Of a stretch of DNA of 64,000 bases, positions 52,297 through 60,490 are shown one piece after another. Numbering within the stretch: the first letter of the stretch is position 1; each line of letters starts with the position of its first letter. The notes below the pieces were generated by a model. The model saw only the letters and a list, made by a program, of their open reading frames with translations. It did not search any database and was not told the DNA's origin. The translations under genes were made by a program, and so were the position numbers. This stretch comes from Pseudomonas gingeri (GTDB lineage Bacteria > Pseudomonadota > Gammaproteobacteria > Pseudomonadales > Pseudomonadaceae): contig NZ_JACAPR010000016.1 in NCBI RefSeq assembly GCF_013385635.1, forward strand, positions 1 to 64,000, read 5' to 3'.

Positions 52297-53540
52297 AAAT
52301 CGCCCTGATCGGCAGCGGCATCGCGGGCCTGACCTGCGCCTACCTGCTCAACCGCAATCACCAGATCACCCTGTTCGAAGCCGCCGACTGGGTCGGCGGG
52401 CATACCCATACGGTGGACGTCACGGTGAATGGCAAGCAGTACGCCATCGATACCGGCTTCATCGTTTTCAACGACTGGACCTACCCGAATTTCATCCGCC
52501 TGCTCGGCCAGCTCGGCGTGGGCTACAAAGCCACCGAGATGAGTTTTTCGGTACGCGATCCGGCGGCCGACCGCGAATACAACGGCAATACCCTCAACAG
52601 CCTGTTCGCCCAGCGCCGCAATCTGTTGTCACCCGGTTTCTGGGGCATGTTGCGCGACATCCTGCGCTTCAACCGCCAGGCCCTCGACGACCTGCAACAG
52701 CAACGCATCGCCGCCGACACCACGCTCGGCGCCTACTTGCATGACGGCGGTTATGGCGAGCGCTTCATCCAGCACTACATCGTGCCCATGGGCGCGGCGA
52801 TCTGGTCGATGTCGCTGGCGGACATGCTCGGTTTTCCGCTGCAGTTCTTCGTGCGGTTCTTCAAGAACCACGGCCTGCTGTCGGTCAGCAACCGACCGCA
52901 ATGGCGGGTGATCGACGGCGGTTCGAGTCGTTATGTCGAGCCGTTGATCGCCGGCTTCCGCGAGCGCATTCGTCTCAACTGTGCGGTGACCCGGGTCGAG
53001 CGTGACGGCCAGGGCGTGGTTATCCACAGCGCCGCCGGCAGCGAACGCTTCGACAAGGTGGTGTTCGCCTGCCACAGCGACCAGGCCCTCGGGTTGCTGG
53101 CCGAGCCGAGTGCCGCCGAGCAGCAGATTCTCGGGGCGCTGCCCTACGCCGACAACGAGGTGGTGCTGCACACCGACACCCGCCTGCTGCCGGACCGCCC
53201 GCTGGCCTGGGCCAGCTGGAACTACCGCCTCGGCGGCGATGGCCTGCGCCTGGCCGCCGTGACCTACAACATGAATATTCTCCAGGGCATCCGCAGCGAC
53301 ACCACCTTCTGTGTCAGCCTCAACCAGACTGCCGCTATCGATCCGAGCAAGGTTCTGGCCCGCTACACCTACGCCCACCCGCAATACAGCCTGGCCGCCG
53401 TTGCCGCGCAGAATCGCTGGGAGCAATTGTATGGCGAACGACATACCTACTATTGCGGTGCCTACTGGGCCAACGGCTTCCACGAAGACGGCGTGAACAG
53501 CGCCCTGCGCGTGGCCGGGGCCTTCGGTGAATACCTGTGA
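52293..53540 (+). CDS. FAD-dependent amine-oxidase-like oxidoreductase
   Basis: 415 residues. Dinucleotide motif GSGIAGLTCAYLL (7-19), then GGHTHTVDV, the hallmark of a group of flavoproteins found together with DUF1365 and CFA-synthase-like genes. It resembles phytoene-desaturase/protoporphyrinogen-oxidase folds. A role in oxidising or desaturating a membrane lipid is likely from context but unproven. It overlaps its neighbours by four bases each. Confidence 0.88.
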   Translation: MKIALIGSGIAGLTCAYLLNRNHQITLFEAADWVGGHTHTVDVTVNGKQYAIDTGFIVFNDWTYPNFIRLLGQLGVGYKATEMSFSVRDPAADREYNGNTLNSLFAQRRNLLSPGFWGMLRDILRFNRQALDDLQQQRIAADTTLGAYLHDGGYGERFIQHYIVPMGAAIWSMSLADMLGFPLQFFVRFFKNHGLLSVSNRPQWRVIDGGSSRYVEPLIAGFRERIRLNCAVTRVERDGQGVVIHSAAGSERFDKVVFACHSDQALGLLAEPSAAEQQILGALPYADNEVVLHTDTRLLPDRPLAWASWNYRLGGDGLRLAAVTYNMNILQGIRSDTTFCVSLNQTAAIDPSKVLARYTYAHPQYSLAAVAAQNRWEQLYGERHTYYCGAYWANGFHEDGVNSALRVAGAFGEYL

Positions 53541-54349
53541 ACAGCGCCCTGTACAGCGGCTGGATCGCCCACCGCCGGTTTGCGCCACGGGCCCATGCCT
53601 TCCGCTACCGCATCGGTCTGCTGTACCTGGACCTCGCCGAACAGAACCAGGTGTTCGGGCTGTCGGCGCTGGCCGGACGCAGTCGCTTTGCGCCCTTCGC
53701 CTTCCGCGAAACCGACTACCTGCGCACCTGGACCCGTCAGGGCATGCCGCTGATCGAGGCGGTACGCGAACAGGTCGCCCAGGCTCTCGGGCGTACTCCG
53801 CAAGGTGCCGTGCGCCTGCTGACCCAGGCCCGCAGTTGGGGTCTGGCGTTCAACCCGGTGAGCTTCTTCTATTGCTTCGATGCCGACGGGCGCCTGGCGG
53901 CGATCCTCTGCGAAGTCACCAACACGCCCTGGGGCGAGCGCTACCACTATGTGCTGCCCGCCGATGGCGAGGGCCACCAGCATGTCGCGGTGGCCAAGGC
54001 GTTCCATGTCTCGCCGTTCCTGCCACGGGACCTGGAATACCGCATGAGCTTCAGCCAGCCCGCCGAACGGCTGGGCGTGCACATGGCCGACTGGCAGGGT
54101 GAACGGAAGGTCTTCGACGCCACCCTCAACCTGCAACACGAAGCCCTCAGTCGCGCCAGCCTGCACCGCTACCTGTGGCGCTTTCCCTGGATGACCGCCA
54201 AGACCTGCCTGGCGATCTACTGGCAGGCCCTGCGTCTGCTGCTCAAACGGACGCCGATCTTCTCCCACCAGGCCGCCGATGGCCCCTTTGGTATTGCCGC
54301 CGCGCAAAACAAGGAACACTTCAAGGAAAAGCGTCATGAAAAGTTCTAG
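53537..54349 (+). CDS. DUF1365 family protein
   Basis: 270 residues from a GTG overlapping the previous stop. Conserved segments RRFAPRAHAFRYRIGLLYLDL, RSWGLAFNPVSFFYCFD and KAFHVSPFLP identify DUF1365. The family has no known activity but is nearly always next to the FAD oxidoreductase and CFA-like methyltransferase, implying a shared lipid pathway. The 3' end overlaps the methyltransferase by 14 bases. Confidence 0.88.
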   Translation: MNSALYSGWIAHRRFAPRAHAFRYRIGLLYLDLAEQNQVFGLSALAGRSRFAPFAFRETDYLRTWTRQGMPLIEAVREQVAQALGRTPQGAVRLLTQARSWGLAFNPVSFFYCFDADGRLAAILCEVTNTPWGERYHYVLPADGEGHQHVAVAKAFHVSPFLPRDLEYRMSFSQPAERLGVHMADWQGERKVFDATLNLQHEALSRASLHRYLWRFPWMTAKTCLAIYWQALRLLLKRTPIFSHQAADGPFGIAAAQNKEHFKEKRHEKF

Positions 54350-55607
54350 CCTGGTGACCAAAGCCAACCTGTTCAGCACCAACACCCTGACCACCAGTCT
54401 GTTGCGCCGGGGCGTGCTGCGCCAGCTCGGTACCCTGCGCCACGGCCAGTTGCTGCTGGTGGAGGACGGCGAGCGCCAGTTGTTCGGGACCGTCGGCGAA
54501 AGCCTGCTGGGGGAGATCCATATCCACGACCCGGCGGCCTGGGGCATGGTCGCCGGCAATGGCTCGATCGGTGCCGGCGAGGCCTTTATCCACGGCTACT
54601 GGAGCACCCCTGACCTGACCGCCGTGGTCCGGGTGTTTGTCAGCAATCTCGACGTGCTCGATGCCATGGAGGGCGGCCTGGCCAGGCTCGCTCGCCCCTT
54701 CGTCCAGGCCCTGCACTGGCTCAACCGCAATACTCGCAAGGGTTCGCGCAAGAACATCGAGGCGCACTATGACCTGGGCAACGCGCTGTTCGAGCAGTTT
54801 CTCGACCCGACCATGATGTACTCCGCCGGGCAGTTCCTCAGCCCCGAGGACTCCCTGGAACAGGCGCAGTTGAACAAGCTCGAACGCATCTGCCAGAAGC
54901 TCGACCTGCAACCGGGCGATCACCTGCTGGAGATCGGCACCGGCTGGGGCAGCATGGCGATCTATGCCGCGCAGCATTACGGCTGCAAGGTCACCACCAC
55001 CACGTTGTCGAAGGAACAGTTCGCCTACACCCGGAAACGTATCGACAGCCTGGGCCTGCAAGACCGGGTCACCCTGCTACTGGAAGACTACCGCGATCTC
55101 GGCGGCCAGTACGACAAGCTGGTGTCCATCGAAATGATCGAAGCGGTCGGCCACCAGTTCCTCGCCAACTACTTCAAGCAGTGCGCGCACCTGCTCAAGA
55201 GCGACGGCCTGATGCTGTTGCAGGCCATCACCATCCGTGACCAGCGCTACGAGCAGGCGAAGAACACGGTCGACTTCATCCAGCGCTACATCTTCCCCGG
55301 CGGAGCCCTGCCCAGCGTGCAGAAAATGCTCGACGTGGTCAGCCGCGAAACCGACATGAACCTGCTGCACATGGAGGACTTCGGCCTGCACTACGCGCGC
55401 ACCCTGCGCCTGTGGCACGAAAACTTCCGCCGGGCCCACGGCCGCCTGGGCGAACTGGGCTACGACGACTACTTCCTGCGGCTGTGGGAGTTCTACCTGT
55501 GCTACTGCGAAGGCGGTTTCCTCGAACGCACCATCGGCACCGCCCAGCTGCTACTGGCCCGACCGACAGCTCGAACGCAGCCGCTGCTCGGGCGCTTCGA
55601 CAGCTAA
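54336..55607 (+). CDS. cyclopropane-fatty-acid-synthase-like SAM methyltransferase
   Basis: 423 residues from MKSSSLVTKANLF. SAM-binding motif LEIGTGWGSMA (198-208), preceded by the family's AHYDLGNALFEQFLDPTMMYSAG, and followed by SIEMIEAVGHQFL. CFA-type enzymes methylate double bonds of membrane phospholipid acyl chains. In related clusters such enzymes act on fatty acids protecting against singlet oxygen (for example UfaM for furan fatty acids). A separate housekeeping Cfa is probably elsewhere. Last gene of the operon, ten bases from the convergent toxin-like gene. Confidence 0.9.
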   Translation: MKSSSLVTKANLFSTNTLTTSLLRRGVLRQLGTLRHGQLLLVEDGERQLFGTVGESLLGEIHIHDPAAWGMVAGNGSIGAGEAFIHGYWSTPDLTAVVRVFVSNLDVLDAMEGGLARLARPFVQALHWLNRNTRKGSRKNIEAHYDLGNALFEQFLDPTMMYSAGQFLSPEDSLEQAQLNKLERICQKLDLQPGDHLLEIGTGWGSMAIYAAQHYGCKVTTTTLSKEQFAYTRKRIDSLGLQDRVTLLLEDYRDLGGQYDKLVSIEMIEAVGHQFLANYFKQCAHLLKSDGLMLLQAITIRDQRYEQAKNTVDFIQRYIFPGGALPSVQKMLDVVSRETDMNLLHMEDFGLHYARTLRLWHENFRRAHGRLGELGYDDYFLRLWEFYLCYCEGGFLERTIGTAQLLLARPTARTQPLLGRFDS

Positions 55608-55616
55608 GGGCAGCTT

Positions 55617-58079
55617 CTAGAGCTGGCGCAATTGCTCACGCACCACGACTTCCCGTTCCGGGGCATTGAAAAACAGCTGGCGCGCCATGGTCAGGCTGAC
55701 CTCACTGCGCCAGATCCGGAACACCTCCCTGGCTCGTCCGGGTTGCCCCTGGCGGATGCGCTCGAAGCGCTCCTGCTCGGCCCGGAGCTGCGCCTTGATC
55801 CCGAGAAAACGCTCGGCCCAGCGCTTCAGATGGGCACCATGGGCTTGTGGCCTGCCGTCCTTGCCCAGGTCGCCGCGCCTCACGAACAACTCCTCCGGGG
55901 CGGCTTTATCGGGATAGTGGAAATGCGCCACCCAGAGATTCTTCCCAGACGCCTTGTCACGCACCACATACTCCTGGAGGAAATCATCCTTGCCCAGTCT
56001 TGTGCGCGGCCCGTTGCGGAAGATATCGACCTCGTTGCGCTCCTTGAGAAACAGCAGCCGCTCGGTATCCGGCGCACTCGACTTGGTCACGGCAATTCGC
56101 GCCAGCAATCCTTCATGCCTGACCGTCCCGGCCTGGAGACGCAGTTCCGCAGCCTGCACCTTGCCGGCGGAAGCTTCGCTTTGCGTCACGGAACGGTCCG
56201 ACTCGGCTAGCGCCCGGTCGATCTGCCCGGCCAGCGTCTCCAGCGCCCGCGCCCGCACTTCGAGCACATCCTGCAGATAGACCGGGTCCTTGGCGGCCGG
56301 GATCTGCCGCCTGGCTATCTCGACTTCCCGGCCGGCTCGGCGGATCTGACTTTCGGCCATCTGCACCAGGCGATTGAGGCCCGGCTGCGGCTGCGGTCTG
56401 GGCAAGGGGCTCGCCGGCTTGGGCAACGGCTGCCAGTAGCCATCCTCTTCCTCGACAAAGGCGTCGATCGGTCTGCCGGTCTGGGGATCCATCAACTCGA
56501 CGACCTCATGACCATCCTGGGGCGTTTCTCGAACATAACCGAGATAGTTTTTCCTGCGGCGGGTACGGATGACTTTCCGGGGCTTGCCGGCTTGTTCCGT
56601 TGGTACGTCAGGCTCGTCTTGCCCTGGGGCCTGCGCCTCGATGCGTTCGACCAGGCTCTGCTCGGCTTCCTGTTGCAACTCGACCAGGCGCCGGACAAAC
56701 AGATCGCCCCAGACCAGACCGGCACCTTGTGGCAACAAGCCGGTCTTGTACTCGAGCATGGCCAGTGCTTCGTTGTATTGACTCACGCAGGTGTCGAGCA
56801 CTGCCCTGTCCGCCTCCGCAGTCAGGGGCGAAGCGGATCGCGGATCCAGAATGGACTGGGAGGCCAAGGCACTGCGCAGATCGTTGAACTTCATCCAGAT
56901 ATCGCCCTCAAGCTGCCGCGGATCCAGCTCCCTGAAGCAATACAGCCCGAGCCGGCACGCCCGAATGGCTTTCAAACCACGCACATTGCTGCCCTTGCCC
57001 CGGATATCGCGGATGGCCTGGTAATCCGTCAGATTCCGGTTGCGATGCTGGCTCAGTTCGGCAAACGCCTGCTCCTCTCGCTCCGCCCAATCGATATACA
57101 AGTCCGCGAGACGGTTTTCTCGCTGCTCTACCTGTTGCTTTTCCGGCAAGACGTGGCCGGAATCACCCTGATAGGGCAAGTGCTCAATGATCCGCAGACA
57201 ACGAGTCTCGGCGATCTTTGTGCCGTCCAGGGCAACCTGCATCCCCATGACAAACCGATGCAAGGTGTCAAAGAGTGTGTCCTTGTAGCCCTGCATAAAT
57301 AACGTTTCGTTCATCCGCAGTTCGTTGATCTGTTGCTCGTAACCATCGACAAAGGCTTTTACCCGGTCGCCGAGCCGGTCCATACGGGTGAACCACTGCT
57401 GGTCGGTATAGCGGTCGGGGTTGCCTTCCATGGCTCTCAAGACATCCGCCTCGGGAAACAGCGCCTGGGCACGTTGCCCCTGCTCCGTAACGCGCGCCCT
57501 CCATTCCTCCATGAAGCGCGAACCGACCCGCTCCCGCTGTTCCTGCTCCCGACGTTTTTCTTCAAGCAGCGCGGCGGTTCTTTTCCCGACGCGCGCTCCC
57601 GGGCGCCCCGATCCGCCACGCAGACGCAGCTTCAAGTCCGGTGTCCACTTTCCCGCGCCATCGCTTTTCAGATAAAACCCTTCGCTGCGACCGTCCGGCG
57701 CGACCACCCGGACATTGCCCTCGCTATCGGTCTTCACGGCAAACAGCCAACCACCGAAGTAAGCCGCCAGCCGGTTCGAGTCCTTCAAGCGGATCAGCCC
57801 CCGCAGATCACCGGACGCGATAACTTCCCCCAGGGTCCGCGGCTCGGGCCAGGGATGCGGATAAATCTTCAAGGTGAACGAACTGGCACTCGGACGCGAA
57901 GAGACCGTACCGGGCGCCACGGGGTTGTCCAGTTTCATCGGCAGCGGCCGGTCCGGCCCTTCGCTGATCGTCGCCCGGTGCGGCGGGCGATGACCCTCGT
58001 CTATCGGAATCTGCTGCGGTGCCTTGGCGCGCGCCTGCCGATGAGTCAGGCGATGCCCGAGAATAAAGGCGATATTCAC
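55617..58079 (-). CDS. C-terminal half of a split dermonecrotic-toxin-like (DUF6543-type) protein
   Basis: 820 residues if read from the GTG at 58079. It aligns collinearly with residues about 345-1156 of the adjacent upstream paralogue: GDLRGLIRLKDSNRLAAYFGG, KLRLRGGSGRPG, two long coiled-coil regions (about 150-300, 560-640), VYLQDVLEVRA, LWVAHFHYPDK, then FRIWRSEVSLTMARQLFFN. The start lies within what is continuous protein in the paralogue, so this is not a normal N-terminus. Either it restarts at the GTGA overlap, or it is fused to the upstream half by frameshift, or it is a pseudogene fragment. No signal peptide or catalytic motif is seen. Confidence 0.8.
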   Translation of the reverse strand: MNIAFILGHRLTHRQARAKAPQQIPIDEGHRPPHRATISEGPDRPLPMKLDNPVAPGTVSSRPSASSFTLKIYPHPWPEPRTLGEVIASGDLRGLIRLKDSNRLAAYFGGWLFAVKTDSEGNVRVVAPDGRSEGFYLKSDGAGKWTPDLKLRLRGGSGRPGARVGKRTAALLEEKRREQEQRERVGSRFMEEWRARVTEQGQRAQALFPEADVLRAMEGNPDRYTDQQWFTRMDRLGDRVKAFVDGYEQQINELRMNETLFMQGYKDTLFDTLHRFVMGMQVALDGTKIAETRCLRIIEHLPYQGDSGHVLPEKQQVEQRENRLADLYIDWAEREEQAFAELSQHRNRNLTDYQAIRDIRGKGSNVRGLKAIRACRLGLYCFRELDPRQLEGDIWMKFNDLRSALASQSILDPRSASPLTAEADRAVLDTCVSQYNEALAMLEYKTGLLPQGAGLVWGDLFVRRLVELQQEAEQSLVERIEAQAPGQDEPDVPTEQAGKPRKVIRTRRRKNYLGYVRETPQDGHEVVELMDPQTGRPIDAFVEEEDGYWQPLPKPASPLPRPQPQPGLNRLVQMAESQIRRAGREVEIARRQIPAAKDPVYLQDVLEVRARALETLAGQIDRALAESDRSVTQSEASAGKVQAAELRLQAGTVRHEGLLARIAVTKSSAPDTERLLFLKERNEVDIFRNGPRTRLGKDDFLQEYVVRDKASGKNLWVAHFHYPDKAAPEELFVRRGDLGKDGRPQAHGAHLKRWAERFLGIKAQLRAEQERFERIRQGQPGRAREVFRIWRSEVSLTMARQLFFNAPEREVVVREQLRQL

Positions 58080-60490
58080 CAGGACATCGGCCCAGGCGCT
58101 GGCCTTGGCCCCGGGGTCCTTTCCTGCAATCGGCGAAAGTCGGCATCGACACTGGCAACCACGGCGAAAATCCAGCCGGCCACCGCTGCCGGGCCGCGGA
58201 TAAACATCAGCACCACGTTGAACAGTTGCCAGCCGCCTTCCTTCAAGGTGTTCCAGCGCAATTCGGCATTGGACACCGATTGCCGGTCCGCCAGGGCAAT
58301 CAGGGTCCTGGCCAGCGAGCCGAACAGATGATGCAGGTAGTCTCCCCCGACCACTTCATCAGCGAGCGTGGCCGGTGCCACCGGCAACAACGCGGCAAAA
58401 TCGTCCTCGAACGAGCGCCGCAGATGGGGCTCGATAAAACCGCCATTGGCGTAGGTACGTCGGGCCTGATCGCTCAACCAGGTCAGGACGCCGTCCTGCA
58501 AGGCGCCGGGTTGCCCGAGCGCCTCGAACAGCGCCGCCAGCGTCGGGTATTGCAGCAGGGGTTCGACGGGCGGCGTGGGTCGGACATCGTTGTCGTGAGG
58601 ACAAAAGTCCTTGCCCGGTGCCGACTGCAACTGCTGGAAGACCGAGGCCTGCGGGCCGGCCTTGGCGAGCAGCGGACGATAGAGAATGAACGGGCCGTGG
58701 CGAGTGTCCCGCGGGCCGATAATGAACATGGACGCCACGACATCCGCTGGCGCATCGGTTTCGGCCTGGAAGGCCAGGGGACGCAGGACGATCTCCTGGC
58801 CATTCACCTGGCGCTTCGCCGCGTCGCGCTGCATGACCGCGTCGACACAGCGGTATCCCGACTCGTCGAAGTTCGCTTCGCCACGAATCTTCAGCTCCAG
58901 CGCCGCCATGGGCAATTGCACCCGCAGTTGCTCGCTGAACAGGTCTTCGCGACGCCGCGCCTCATCGACATCATCGATAAGCCGGGCCTTGAGCGCCTCC
59001 AGGTAGGTTCGTCCGATATCGACAAACGTCACCAGCCCCTTCACGTAGTCCGGGGTCAGCCATTGGGGCAGCGGTTTTTCCACGTCACAGTGGCGAATGC
59101 TGATCTTCATCTTCGCATGCCGGAAGCCGCCGAGATTCTCCAGGGCAAACTCGGTCAGGCTCATGCGCACCTTTTCCACCGTCCCCAGCGCTCCTCCCGC
59201 GCCCCCGGCAGCGGCCACCGCAATGACCTTGTCGAGTTCCAGGCGGATATCATCGGGGTTGGCGATATCGGCGGCTGGCGGATGATCCTCGCCCATCTTC
59301 TTCAGCAGCGCCCTGACGGCGAAACCCGGCAGATCACCGACGTCGTCAATAAAGGCCTTGCCGCCTGACGCGCGCTGCACATCGGCCAGCTTTTCCAGCA
59401 GAGTGCGGTAGGCGCTGATGTCTGCGCTCGACGCTGCCAGCAACCAATGTGGCAAGCCGTCACTGAGCGCCGCCAGCGCTTCGGGCAACTCGACCACGGT
59501 ATGGGGCTCTACCCGCACCGGGGTGAAAAACCAGGCATCGGGACGGGTAATCGCATCGAGTCGATGTTGATAGTCCTCGAGCGTCCACTCGGTATCGAGG
59601 ACGATCAACGAAATCGCCTGGAGCTGGTTTTCCAGCAGGGCTTCGGCAAGGCTGGCGAAGGCCTGTTCCAGTTGCGTATCCGCGTCGCCCTGCTGCCACA
59701 GCAGATGCTCGCGGTACTCGATATCCCGGCCATTGGCCCGGGCACTCATGAACAACGGCAGCAGTTGTCCGAGATCGGTGCTGTCGGCCCTGAACAGGCC
59801 CTTGGCCAGGCTGAGCAGCAGCGGGTTCTGCTCGATCCCCCGTTCCTTGCGGCGGGCCACCAGCACCGGCAGGGCTTCGGGATAGGCACCGCCCCATCGG
59901 TCCTTGCTCACCGCCTGTACGCCATAGAGGGCAAGCTGCTGCTCGGGCCTTTGCAGATCGATCGACAGAAAGGCCCGATGCTGTTCGCGGTCGGCGGACA
60001 GGATCCGCACCAGTATCGTGCCAAGACGAGCACAGCGACTGCTGCCTTGCCCATCCTGCGCGTTCCAGTAGTCGACCAATGCCTGTTGATAGAGTTGCAG
60101 CAGGATATCGCCCCACGACCCGAGCACGGTCTGGATGGCCGGGGCATCCACCACAAGGCGGTCGCCGGGCAAACTGTCGAGCCGGATCTCCAGCACATGC
60201 TCGGCAGTAAAGACCGGCGCGACCCCGGTAGTGAAATGCTCCAGCACGAGGTCGACCACGGCACGGTACTGATAGCCGCCCGAGAAGCGTTTGCCATCGC
60301 GCTCCAACCATTGGAGTTTGCCGACATACAGGTGCTCGGCATTGCGCTGTGGGTTCCAACTGCTGAAAAAATGCCCCTGGATGACCGACAAGGCCACCTC
60401 TCGCAACGTCGGCGGATGGGCGAACAGCGCCTTGGCCGCCTCGATCTCCTGCTCCAGCGACAGGCCCGGCAGTGTGATGGTGTCATTCAT
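58076..60490 (-). CDS. N-terminal half of a split dermonecrotic-toxin-like (DUF6543-type) protein
   Basis: 804 residues from MNDTITLPGLSLEQEIEAAK. Segments recalled from the Pseudomonas DUF6543 toxin family are FSEQLRVQLPMAALELKIR, SMFIIGPRDTRHGPFILYRPL and GALQDGVLTWLSDQAR...YANGGFIEPHL. Homology with the paralogue ends at FRRLQE; the last ten residues after TPG are out-of-frame and rich in Pro. A -1 change at 58109-58115 would join it to the next frame as a protein of 1624 residues. The ATG overlaps the upstream paralogue's stop (ATGA). Effector or toxin role inferred from family only. Confidence 0.8.
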   Translation of the reverse strand: MNDTITLPGLSLEQEIEAAKALFAHPPTLREVALSVIQGHFFSSWNPQRNAEHLYVGKLQWLERDGKRFSGGYQYRAVVDLVLEHFTTGVAPVFTAEHVLEIRLDSLPGDRLVVDAPAIQTVLGSWGDILLQLYQQALVDYWNAQDGQGSSRCARLGTILVRILSADREQHRAFLSIDLQRPEQQLALYGVQAVSKDRWGGAYPEALPVLVARRKERGIEQNPLLLSLAKGLFRADSTDLGQLLPLFMSARANGRDIEYREHLLWQQGDADTQLEQAFASLAEALLENQLQAISLIVLDTEWTLEDYQHRLDAITRPDAWFFTPVRVEPHTVVELPEALAALSDGLPHWLLAASSADISAYRTLLEKLADVQRASGGKAFIDDVGDLPGFAVRALLKKMGEDHPPAADIANPDDIRLELDKVIAVAAAGGAGGALGTVEKVRMSLTEFALENLGGFRHAKMKISIRHCDVEKPLPQWLTPDYVKGLVTFVDIGRTYLEALKARLIDDVDEARRREDLFSEQLRVQLPMAALELKIRGEANFDESGYRCVDAVMQRDAAKRQVNGQEIVLRPLAFQAETDAPADVVASMFIIGPRDTRHGPFILYRPLLAKAGPQASVFQQLQSAPGKDFCPHDNDVRPTPPVEPLLQYPTLAALFEALGQPGALQDGVLTWLSDQARRTYANGGFIEPHLRRSFEDDFAALLPVAPATLADEVVGGDYLHHLFGSLARTLIALADRQSVSNAELRWNTLKEGGWQLFNVVLMFIRGPAAVAGWIFAVVASVDADFRRLQERTPGPRPAPGPMSW
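58109..58115 (-). other. C-CCG-GGG heptamer at the frame change
   Basis: On the minus strand, in the zero frame of the 804-residue protein, the bases read C CCG GGG, fitting the X XXY YYZ pattern for -1 slippage. Slipping one base back gives ...TPG-AKASAWADVLVN..., which has exactly the paralogue's spacing between LQ and ASAWADVLVN. The zero-frame stop is 30 bases further on. The site lies in a C4G4 run prone to deletion and miscalling. Confidence 0.5.

Noticed and set aside
55600..55640. Intrinsic terminator between the CFA-like gene and the toxin-like gene
   Set aside because: Only a five-base stem (CAGCT/AGCTG) and no T-run on either strand.
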